A DNA stretch of 64,000 bases. It comes from Aricia agestis. Taxonomy: Eukaryota > Arthropoda > Insecta > Lepidoptera > Lycaenidae. Positions within the stretch are counted from its first letter, which is position 1. Every line of letters begins with the position of its first letter. Below are positions 21,415-30,240 of the stretch, in pieces. The stretch covers positions 5,647,001 through 5,711,000 of the forward strand of contig NC_056427.1 in NCBI RefSeq assembly GCF_905147365.1, written 5' to 3'. The position numbers and the translations under genes were made by a program. The notes beneath the pieces are model-generated. The model made no database searches, was not told the origin of the DNA, and saw nothing but the letters and a program-made list of their open reading frames with translations.

Positions 21415-24400
21415 CTATTGAGGCGTGGCTGGCGAGCTGGAGCGCGAATGTACCGCTAGGGACTGTTGCAGCGCCGCCGGCGTTAGCCATTCCCTATAAG
21501 AGCGAAAAATATTAGTACTATCAGAGAAGTTGATCCCTAGCCAGATGACGGACCTACGTAGTTTGGTCGCGTTACGTCAAACCCAGCCGACAGATCACAA
21601 TTATCGTTGAATTGACATGACCCGACCAAATGACGTTGGTCTCAAATAAAAGGGTTTGCTGTCAGGAATAAGAAAACTGGCAGCAGATTTCGTCCCTGGT
21701 TTGGTTCATCCCCCAAAAAAGCTTCTCGCCGGAAGCAGGAGGCTTACCAATCCTGGGCCAACGCAGTGTCAGCTCGGGATTTAAATACCAGCACATATAA
21801 AAAGGAGTACAACCTTGCCTCTAGGTCCCTCAAGAAAGAGGTAACTCGGGCAAAGCAACAGCACGTCAATAGAATTGGCAAGAGACTTGAGTGCCTCCCC
21901 TCGGGAACCCGTGCATTCTGGTCTCTGGCCAAAGCTATTGAAGGAAATTTCTGCAAGCCAACCCTACCATCCCTACACGAAGGAAATGGATCGTTGGCCC
22001 AAGACGCAAAGGACAAAGCCGATCTTCTGGGCAAGCTCTTTGCGTCAAACTCGACGCTGGATGACGGGGGGCAGAAACCGCCGACCATACCGCGATGCAC
22101 GAGCATCATGTCGGATATTCGGTTTCATCAGCGCTCAGTGCGAAAAGCCCTCTGTTCCCTTGATATCCAAAAGTCGAGTGGGCCTGACGGAATCCCGCCT
22201 ATTGTGTTGAAAAAGTGTGCTCCAGAGTTGGCTCCGGTCTTGACGTGTCTTTTTCGGCTCTCCTTTTCCAATGGCATCGTCCCGGCTTCCTGGATGACAG
22301 CCTTGGTGCACCCGATCCCCAAAAAGGTGACCGCTCAAATCCTTCCAACTACAGACCAATCGCTATAACCTCTCTCTTCTCGAAGATAATGGAATCCATT
22401 ATCAATAGCCAGCTTCTTCGATACTTGGACGGCCAGGGATTGCTAAGCGACAAACAATACGGGTTCCGTAAGGGTCGCTCGGCTGGTGATCTCTTGGCAT
22501 ACCTGACTCATCGTTGGCCTCAGGCAATTGAGTCGAAGGGAGAGGCATTGGCTGTTAGTTTGGACATTGCGAAGGCCTTTGATCGGGTTTGGCATAAAGC
22601 GCTGCTATCAAAGCTTCCATCATACGGGCTGCCCGAGAAATTATGTAAGTGGGTCACTAGTTTCTTACCAGACAGAAGCATAAAGGTCGTAGTTGACGGC
22701 GAATGCTCGGAAACTCAGTCTGTTAATGCTGGTGTCCCTCAGGGCTGTGTGCTATCGCCTACTCTATTCATACTGCATATCAAAGACATGTTACAAGCCA
22801 ACGGCATTCATTGCTATGCGGATGATAGATACAGGTGATGCTGTATATACCGGCTCCCCTAATATTTCTCGGCAAAATGTCACTGAGAGTCGAAACGAAC
22901 TTGTGTCTAAGGTGGAGAATTCATTGGAGAAGGTCTCTGAATGGGGTAGACGTAACTTAGTCCAATTCAACCCCACCAAGACACAAGTCTGCGCGTTCAC
23001 CACTAAAAAGTCACCAATGGTCGTTAATCCTCGTTTCGAGGGCACATCTTTAACCATCTCTCCTAGCATTGAGATACTTGGCGTCAACATATCGAGCGAA
23101 GTCCAGTTCCGATATCATCTTGAGGGTAAGGCCAAATTAGCCTCGAAGAAGCTTGGTGTTCTTAACAGAGCGAGACAGTACTTCAGTCCGGACCAACGCC
23201 TACAACTCTACAAGGCGCAGGTTCGGCCTCATATGGAATATTGTTCTCATCTCTGGGCAGGGGCGCCAAAATACCAACTGCTCCCTCTGGATCGTATCCA
23301 ACGAAGGGCTGCTCGAATTGTTGACTTCCATAGTGTTTCAAACAGCTTGGACCCCCTGGAATTACGCCGAGATGTAGCTTCACTCTGCATCCTCTATCGG
23401 TTGTATCACGGGGAGTGCTCTGAGGAATTGTTCGGAATCATACCACCTGCAACTTTTCGCTATCGTCCCACGCGAAAAACATACCATCCTCATCACCTTG
23501 ATGAGTGGCAGTCTTCCACAGTGCGTTTTTCGCGTAACTTTCTGCCGCGCACTGTAAAACTCTGGAATGAACTGTCACCAGCAGTATTTCCGGACCGATA
23601 CGACCTGCAAACCTTCAAGAACAGAGCGTATTCCCTCTTAAAAGGCCGGCAACGCACCTGCAGCTCTTCTGATGTTGCGAGTGTCCATGGGCGACGGTAG
23701 TTTCTTACCATCAGGTGACCCGTTTGCTCGTTTGCCCCCTTATTTAATAAAAAAAAGCGTGTTTTTTTTAGTTTTTAAACTAAGTATTATTATTTTGACT
23801 CAAATTGCTTTCACTAGCGACGTTAGGGTGTTCGCTGCGTTAAGCATGCGCCCGTCGCAGCCACCCGCGAGGCGTGCTTGTTTCATGTCATCCCATAGGG
23901 CATAGGGTCTAAGCACATTAGGCTGAATTACGCCGGCGTAAATTCCGCCGCGTTTAAATTGCATACAAAATACGGGCCGAATACGAGGGGTGACACACTA
24001 TTACGTCGCGTTTAGTATGCGTTTGACATTTGCGGCGGAAATTACGCCGGCGTAATTCAGCCTAGTGTGTTTAGACGCATAGAGCAGCGCGGCGTTGAGC
24101 GGTTCAGACGTCACACGATTACTATGGCGATCGCACGGCGCGGGCGCCCGCGACGGGCAGCCGCGCCGGGCACACGCTCAACGCAGCAAACGCCCTTATT
24201 GGCTATTTGTGAAAAAATTAGTTCGTAAACTCCCGTCAAAAAACCCTCAGAGTCAGAAAAACGTGCACAATACTCACTTAGGCAAACATCGTTGTAGGAA
24301 TGGCACGCACGAACTGACGTACGCGAGTCTGTTCACCCACGCCGGTATGTCGCGGTCGCACAGCGCCTGGGACATGAGACGAGTCACTATATTAGCGAGC

Positions 24401-27175
24401 GCCATGAGACGAGACAGTAATATATTGTTACGGACCTACGACATATAGTGCCATCTAGCGTCAAACCAGCGAAACTTATCGAGTGAACACAGAGGACGGG
24501 CCGAATTCAGTTCGATACGAGCTATTATAATATCGAACTGAATTCGGCCCGTCCTACTGCGACTATTTATATGAGTCGAGGCGAACCCTAGACTGTACGA
24601 GAACATTCCTTCCCGAATATACACAATTCGCGTAAACAAGTGTGGAATGTTTCTACAAAGTTAACGCGCCGCTAACGCCCCGGGCAGCGGGGCGTTAGCG
24701 GCGCGGCGGCGGCGCGGCGCGTGATAATGTATAGAATTATATGGACAGGCTCCAAAAACCGAGCGGCGTACTAGAACGGCTTGTCCATCGCCGCCGCGCC
24801 GCTCCCGCCCCGCTGCCCGCTGGTTTCGAGACACACAGATCAGAAACCGCACTATAGTGCGACACGACGCGACACTAGTTCTATGAAAGTGAAGTGTCGC
24901 TTCGTGTCGCACAGGCCACAGCGCACTAGTGCGGTCTCAACTTAACTTGACATAATTTGACAGACAACGGGAAGCGACTTTGTTTTAAATTGAATACTCA
25001 GGGCCTGTTTCACCACTTCCTGATAAGTGCCGAATAGGCTATCCACCACTTAACTTGACAGATAAAGTATGGAGAATCTGTCAAAATCTGTTATAAATAG
25101 CCTAATCGGCACTTTATCAGATAGTGGTGAAACATTGTTGTTATTATCAAATCGATAAAGTTACATTAATTTATAATAACTCACCAAACAAAACGCTGAC
25201 GTGAAATGATTACAGTTATTGTTCATAAGATGGTATCTGAAAGGTGAAAAAAAAAAGAATTAGACACATAAAAAAAACTGTACATTTTGCTACAACACAA
25301 ACTATCGGCGTTCGCTGCGTTAAGCGTGCGCCCGGCGCGGCCACCCGCGAGGCGTGCTTGTTTCATCATCATGTAATCCCATAGAGCAGCGTTGCGTTGA
25401 GCGGGTCAGCCGTCGCACGATTACTAATGGCGAGCGCAAGGCGCGGCCGCCCGCGACGGGCGCACTCTCAACACAGCAAACGCCCTAACGTATGTCGATT
25501 CTCGTCTCTTAAAGTATATCTATTACCATCTAACACGGTTTAGCCGTTTAAGCGTAAAAAGGTAACAGACAGACACCTTCGCAATTATAAAGCAAGATAC
25601 AGTATACAGGATGTAACAAAAATAAGTGATAATACTTTAGGGTGTGTACGTGTTCCTTGTAGAGAGTTCACTGTGAAAGTAGCAGCGCTGAAAGACCAAA
25701 TTTTTTTTTCACTTTTGTATGGGGAAACTCATGACGCTCGGGCCCTTGCCCATACAAAAGTGAAAATTTTTTTTCGTTTTTCAGAGCTGCTACTTTCACA
25801 GTGAACTCTCTACAAGGAACACGTACACACCCTAAAGTATTATCACTTATTTTTGTTACACACGTATACTATAGAGTATAGACTATAGAGGCATTGGGTA
25901 GGAATCGACAATTCTACAGGTGGGGGTGCGAGTATGTTTTATCAGTAAAGAGGGGGGGAGGTTTAGGTATAACACTCCCATCCCATTTTCCTCCACCTCC
26001 CTTTCCTCTCCCCTCCATCGTCGGTCAACTGACCTGTCACCTCGGAACTGCTTGCCGAGCTCCTTGACGAGCCTTCTCACTTCCTCCTCACTGAAGTCCG
26101 TGTAACCTATGTGGACGCTTTGTCTGGAATGTAAGGAAAATATAATATACATATTAGTAGATTTTTAACAGTCAACAGTAAAAAAATGTCGCGAATGTCG
26201 CGATTGTGGCTTTACAACTTTAATAAAAAAAAAAACTGTCAAAATTTGACAGTTGCACTGTGTTAATTAAGAAGTTTAGGTGTCAAAATTTGACGTTTCA
26301 ACTTTTTAAAACGTTTCGATAGCCGCTTAGACTTCAAGACCATAAAGCCTATGGTCCAATGTCTATTATACAATAAAAAGCTAAGTCACCTGAACCGAAA
26401 CTGCTCTCCCAACTCCCTCTCGTCCTTGGGCGTGATCTCGAAGACACCCGTGAAGGCATATGGGTGTCCACCGTACGCCCACTCCGAGCCGTGCACCTGG
26501 ACACCGCTGTGAAACACCCCCACACCGGCACCGGCCGTGTACCTGGAGAGAGAGAGATAGCATGAGAAGAAGGAGAGAAGAGGGATGTGAAAGGTTCTAA
26601 GGCAGTGAAGAGTTTTTTAAAAATTGATAAGAACTTCTTAGGTTTTTTATCGTTTAAAGATTTTTACATTACCTACATACATTTTTAACCCCCGACAAAA
26701 CTGAGTGGTGTTATAAGTTTGACGTGTCTGTCTGTACGTTTGTCTGTGTGCGTGGCATCGTAGCATCCAGACGGGTGGAAGCTGACATTATTATCGTGTT
26801 CTTAGCTTTTATAATCATCAGCCCGCTCAGTGCTTGATCAGAGATTTATCTACTTAAAATTTTTGAATCGGGGGTTGTTTTTTTCATACATATTAAAAAA
26901 TTTAAAAAACTTTTAAACAACAGGTTAATTACCCAATTGGAAAACGGTCGTTCACCTTTTTACCCAATTGGAAAACGGTCGTTCACCTTTTTACCCAATT
27001 GGAAAACGGTCGTTCACCTGTGCAACTTTAATTATTAACACACTAAAATAGCTCTTTCCACTCACCAGTTCGTCCAATACATGTCGTACACGTTCAGTAC
27101 TACGGGCGTTTGTCCGGGGCGCGGGGGGCGGGGCTCGCTGCGCCGCGGCAGCAGCGACATGCACGACGGGAACAT
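21415..27175 (-). CDS. DESI2: DESI2-like PPPDE-family cysteine isopeptidase, complete
   Basis: Six minus-strand exons join in frame: 27175-27066, 26542-26390, 26123-26034, 25236-25185, 24366-24278 and 21493-21415 (stop TAG), all with GT-AG introns. They encode 190 residues. PPPDE proteins are papain-like isopeptidases (deSUMOylating or deubiquitinating) with a His/Cys dyad. Visible landmarks are PVVLNVYDMYWTN, then GVGVFHSGVQVHGSEWAYGG (candidate His48), the acidic helix EEEVRRLVKELGKQF, YHLMNNNCNHFTSAF (candidate Cys126), DIPAWVNRLAYVSSCVPFLQ, and EWLTPAALQQ near the C terminus. This order matches vertebrate DESI2 throughout. The first ATG is chosen after an in-frame TAA; an alternative start is at 27160. 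The last intron (24277-21494) carries a LINE on the opposite strand. The Ser-rich tail HSRSSSPATPQ is short. Confidence 0.93.
21515..21645. mobile_element. MITE of the GAAGTTGATTCCTAGGCAG family
   Basis: ACTATCAGAGAAGTTGATCC, CAGATGACGGACCTACGTAG, TTTGGTCGCGTTACGTCAAA and GACCAAATGACGTTGGTC. It lies in the last DESI2 intron, between the final exon and the LINE. Confidence 0.75.
21655..23752 (+). mobile_element. Jockey-superfamily LINE, 5'-truncated, with poly(A)-type end
   Basis: It retains the reverse transcriptase and C-terminal part of ORF2 and a short 3' end running to A-rich sequence at about 23750. The endonuclease and any ORF1 are missing. The 3' 120 bp, starting TATTCCCTCTTAAAAGGCCG, is the same tail carried by SINE family 1 elsewhere in the window. 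It lies antisense in the last intron of DESI2. Confidence 0.9.
21680..23700 (+). pseudogene. LINE reverse transcriptase ORF2 with two frameshifts
   Basis: Three overlapping frames give one protein: up to about 22325, then to about 22825, then to TAG at 23698. Motifs in order: SSGPDGIPPIVLKK, SNYRPIAITSLFSKIME, QYGFRKGRSAGDL, LDIAKAFDRVWHKAL, GVPQGCVLSPTLF, YADD (catalytic Asp pair), then the thumb and a C-terminal region with HMEYCSHLW and LDRIQRRAARIV. The first break looks like a lost base in a G run near 22327 (PKK-GDRSNPSNYRP). The second is one extra base just after YADD near 22830. The last codons overlap the shared SINE/LINE tail. The clade is Jockey/CR1-like; finer assignment needs a tree. 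Confidence 0.9.
23824..24196. mobile_element. GC-rich MITE interrupted by another MITE
   Basis: Ends TTAGGGTGTTCGCTGCGTTA and CTCAACGCAGCAAACGCCCT are inverted. The closely related 25310-25487 lacks the inserted block and shows the uninterrupted form (ATCCCATAGAGCAGCG). Confidence 0.8.
23913..24074. mobile_element. MITE, ends GTCTAAgCACAnTAGGC, nested
   Basis: Inverted ends with TTAGGCTGAATTACGCCGGC and GCCGGCGTAATTCAGCCTAG. A relative with ends TCTAAACACACTAGGCCGAA lies at 57056-57196 in delta-COP intron 8. Confidence 0.8.
24493..24555. repeat. perfect 25-bp inverted repeat
   Basis: Arms 24493-24517 and 24531-24555 are exact complements around a 13-base loop (AGGACGGGCCGAATTC...). It lies in the DESI2 intron between exons 4 and 5. 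Confidence 0.9.
24665..24705. repeat. perfect 18-bp GC hairpin
   Basis: CGCGCCGCTAACGCCCCG pairs exactly with CGGGGCGTTAGCGGCGCG across a 5-base loop GGCAG. Stretches with related GC words follow near 24790. Confidence 0.9.
24830..24945. mobile_element. MITE-like inverted repeat with GTGTCGC motifs
   Basis: GAAACCGCACTATAGTGCG and GCGCACTAGTGCGGTCTC face each other around several GTGTCGC/GCGACAC words. Confidence 0.55.
25001..25132. mobile_element. PIF/Harbinger-type MITE
   Basis: GGGCCTGTTTCACCACTTCC opens it and GATAGTGGTGAAACA closes it, with the end of the right TIR lost. Between DESI2 exons 4 and 5. Confidence 0.75.
25310..25487. mobile_element. GC-rich MITE, uninterrupted copy
   Basis: GGCGTTCGCTGCGTTAAGCG and CTCAACACAGCAAACGCCCT. 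It is the intact comparison for 23824-24196. Confidence 0.75.
25606..25867. mobile_element. TA-flanked long-TIR MITE, family ACAGGGTGTAACA
   Basis: Almost identical to 14561-14821, including the core GACGCTCGGGCCCTTGCCCA. Arms of about 115 bp form one hairpin. Inside a DESI2 intron. Confidence 0.9.
26690..26900 (+). repeat. dispersed repeat, starts AACCCCCGAC
   Basis: TTTAACCCCCGACAAAACTG then GTGTTATAAGTTTGACGTGT and CTGTCTGT words. The 33080 and 28170 regions carry similar TCTGTCCGTC segments. A family widespread in Lepidoptera; its class is not clear from this copy. Confidence 0.45.
26931..27019 (+). repeat. perfect 31-bp tandem repeat, three copies
   Basis: ACCCAATTGGAAAACGGTCG then TTCACCTTTTT repeats with starts at 26931, 26962 and 26993 and no mismatches. 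It lies 47 bp inside the first DESI2 intron. Confidence 0.95.
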
Positions 27176-27600
27176 CGTGCAGATGCCGCACGACTGCGAA
27201 AACGGACCTTATTGTGTATGGCGTAGGGTGGATTTTACAATGACAACGAAAATTATTAGTCGACTGCAAAAATGAATCTGATCATGTATGGCGTAAGGTG
27301 GATTTTACAATGACAAAGATTTTACAAATATATCAGGGACTTTGCAAATTATCAGTGGTCTGTAAAATGGACTTTGATATGTATAGCGTAGGGTTGATTT
27401 TACAGTGACGATGAACATCATCAGTGGACAGCGAAATTAAAGCTTATTTGGTGGGACGTGAAGTCCGAATTACTTTAATAGTAATGCATGCAAATGAGAA
27501 GAATCGTGCAAATGCCGCGCGAATGCAATTATGAATCTTATTGTGTAGAAAGTAGAATCTAATTTACATTGACAGTAGCGACATGCACGAAGCATTCTGA
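27175..27600 (-). repeat. degenerate tandem duplication upstream of DESI2
   Basis: TGTATGGCGTAGGGTGGATT-type units of about 85-95 bp occur at about 27214, 27285 and 27379. A further degenerate copy at 27497-27590 resembles the 5' part of DESI2 exon 1 (ATCGTGCAAATGCCGC and AGTAGCGACATGCACGA, compared with 27150-27190). Confidence 0.65.
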
Positions 27601-27827
27601 TAGGGCCAGCGCAGACATAAAAAAATAAACTTTAAAATAATTATTACACTTGAGTAAATATAAAGAAATGCTCGCGCGTCCTCGAGGATACGCGGGAAGC
27701 CCTTATCGCACAGGTGTCATAATTTTAAAGTTTATTTTCAAGTGCGTAAGTAAAAATCCTCTCCGCTGCGCTCCTAAAAATTTTTAGCCATAATTCATTA
27801 CCATCAGCTCGCTCACAGCTGGAAAAC

Positions 27828-28161
27828 TTTTTTTTTTTAATGAAATAAGGGGGCAAACGAGCAAACGGGTCACCTGATGGAAAGCAACTTCCGTCGCCCA
27901 TGGACACTCACAGCATCAGAAGAGCTGCAGGTGCGTTGCCGGCCTTTTAAGAGGCAATAGGGAAATAGGGGAGGGTAGGGATGGGAAGGGAAGGGAATAG
28001 GGGAGGGTAGGGAAGGGAATAGGGTAGGGGATTGGGCCTCCGGTAAACTCACTCACTCGGCGAAACACAGCGCAAGCGCTGTTTCACGCCGGTTTTCTGT
28101 GAGAACGTGGTATTTCTCCGGTCGAGCCGGCCCATTCGTGCCGAAGCATGGCTCTCCCACG
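27828..28161 (-). mobile_element. SINE family 1
   Basis: Minus strand: head GTGGGAGAGCCATGCTTCGG, GGCCGGCTCGACCGG, CCCTACCCTCCCC-type repeats, then the LINE tail GGCCGGCAACGCACCTGCAG and poly(A). Nearly full length. Confidence 0.85.
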
Positions 28162-28169
28162 TAACTTGC

Positions 28170-28580
28170 TTTTTTAGGGTATTTTGGGTCTGTCCGTCTG
28201 TCTGTCTGTATCTCCGGGCCGTAACTGAAGAACCGCTATAGCTAGACTTCTGAATTTTTTACAGATTGTGTACATATTCTGTTGCCGCTATAACAACAAA
28301 TACTAAAAACAAAATACAACAAACATGATTTTTTGCACGATATCAATAACGGCAACACATAGGCACTTAGAATATTCACAAAATAATCAGTTGTATATTT
28401 GTTCTGTAATAATTAGTAATAAAATTTAAATAAATTAAATAATTAAGGGGGCTCCCAAAAAAAACACAATTTTCAGCCTATTTTTGCTCTTTCGTGGAAC
28501 GGAAACCTTCGTGCGCGAGTCCAACTCGCATTTGGCAGATTTTTTTTGGTTCTGTATTCTGAGATTTAGCTATAACTTGT
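28170..28580 (+). repeat. dispersed repeat with TCTGTCCGTC segment
   Basis: GGGTCTGTCCGTCTGTCTGT, AAGAACCGCTATAGCTAGAC and TTTTTACAGATTGTG match 33100-33180. Both follow directly after SINE family 1 copies, so the two may share an insertion history. Confidence 0.5.
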
Positions 28581-28779
28581 ACATCATATTTTCAATTAAC
28601 TATGTTGTTGTTGACGTTGTTTTATGTTTCTAATTTGCGTTTTCGTGATAACATCGAGGTAATAATAAATTGTACAAAATTTTACAAGCAAACCATACTA
28701 TTCCACAGGTGGGGGACCAAAGCCACCTTGACTTTTCCGGGCAAGTGTACTTAGATAAACAATTAAACACCCATATTTA

Positions 28780-29175
28780 ATCCTTCGATCGTGGATTCTT
28801 GGAAATCTATTGCAGGAGTCACCAATTAGTTTCGCTCGGGGTCCGTTTTAAGACATGAAATGACCTTCGCGGTCCACACATTAAAAAAAAAATAAACAAA
28901 GTTAATAACGGAAATTACAAAGGTATTTATTTAGATATCAATGAGATGCGATAATTAAGAATGAATCTCTCTAAAGTTTGGAATGAAATATTGTTGCAAG
29001 CTACTGCAGATATTGACAGTAAATCCTAGAGACGTTGAAGTCCTAAGATGAACGAAGATCATCTTCGAACATGCTTGGTCCGCACTCCGCACACAATGGG
29101 TCGGCGGTCCGCCATTTGGTGATCCCTGTTCTATTGCATCTCGCTCACCGGTGAGCTTATGGGGCTTGATGAGTT
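28780..29175 (+). repeat. dispersed repeat, occupied copy
   Basis: Same repeat as 14851-14952 but containing the hAT element 28813-29128. It continues after the insertion with CTCGCTCACCGGTGAGCTTA. Confidence 0.65.
28813..29128. mobile_element. hAT element, 316-bp relative of the 7637 MITE
   Basis: Ends CAGGAGTCACCAATTAG and CCATTTGGTGATCCCTG. Flanks ATCTATTG (28805-28812) and TTCTATTG (29129-29136) match at 7 of 8 bases. Longer interior than the 132-bp copy. Confidence 0.8.
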
Positions 29176-29387
29176 AAAGATCTGCGGGACCTATATTTCT
29201 ATGTATAAATATCAGCCATTTTAATTTGCGACAGCAATTTATTATATTTTCCATAAAAACCTTCGTGTAGTGAACTACATTATGAATAATGGCCTTGTAC
29301 AAAGGTTACAAAGCCCTTAAACGTACAATTCCATTTAAAACTTCACTTTATAACCTGCGCGGATATGAAAACACTATAATATTATTA

Positions 29388-29915
29388 TGTACTAGCGACC
29401 CGCCCCGGCGTCGCACGGGTATAAAATATATAGCCACTGAAAAAATGATTGAAATCGATAGCCTAATGATCCTTCACGTGGTCTACTTCTTATCGGTGCC
29501 AAATAACATAAAAATTGCTCCAGTAGTTCGCGAGATAAGCCCTTGCAAATAATTTCACCCGTTTTTTCTACATTCTCCTATTAGTCTTAGCGTAACAAAT
29601 TATAGCCTACAGCCTTCCTCAATAAATGGGCTATCTAACACTGAAAGAATTTTTCAAATTGAACCAGTAGCTCCTGAGATTAGCGCTTTAAATTAGCCCT
29701 TTCAAATAATTTTCCCCGGTTTTTTCACATTTTCCTCTATTTCTTCGCTCCTATTAGTCTTAACGTAATAAAATATAGCCTATAGCATTCCTCGATAAAT
29801 GGGCTATCTAACACTGAAAGAATCATCAAAATTCGTTGCGTAGTTTTAAAGATTAAAGGGAACAAAGGGACACGAGGGAAAAAAGCGACTTTGTTTTATA
29901 ATATGTATAGATATA
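29388..29915 (+). repeat. dispersed repeat family CTAGCGACCCGCCCC
   Basis: Opens CTAGCGACCCGCCCCGGCG and contains CTTCACGTGGTCTACTTCTT, TTGCTCCAGTAGTTCG and a duplicated block (GGGCTATCTAACACTGAAAG twice). It ends TTTTATAATATGTATAG. Relatives start at 33900, 49548 and 63838. Non-LTR/SINE-like behaviour is likely, class unresolved. Confidence 0.6.
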
Positions 29916-29936
29916 GATGTAGGTACTGTATGCTAA

Positions 29937-30235
29937 GTACTTACATACGGTTTTGCTCGATAGTTTTACTCGAAATCGAGCAAAAACCACCGTGTGGACC
30001 GCAAAACTCACAGCTCGAAGGCTCGCATCGAGCCAGTTTGAAGGCTCGAATCGAGCCGGCTTGACAAATTTTTTGACACTAGTTTTTATTATTACTTCTA
30101 AAATCTGTGTTCGTAGCTAATTTCCTTCGAACTGGAGTAAAAGTATCGAGCAATGCTGAGTGTGGACGAAACCCCGAGCCGTGATTTTTACTCTACGTGA
30201 TTGGTCGATCAAGCAAAACCGTATGTGAGTACTTA
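29937..30235. mobile_element. MITE, ends AGTACTTACATACGGTTTTG
   Basis: AGTACTTACATACGGTTTTG and CAAAACCGTATGTGAGTACT are inverted. TCGAGC words are repeated inside. It directly abuts the foldback element at 30241. Confidence 0.75.
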
Positions 30236-30240
30236 CACTA

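Noticed and set aside
21744..22109. 121-codon minus-strand frame
   Set aside because: Antisense to the LINE reverse transcriptase.
26931..27019. CRISPR array
   Set aside because: The three 31-bp units are directly adjacent with no spacers, in a eukaryotic intron.
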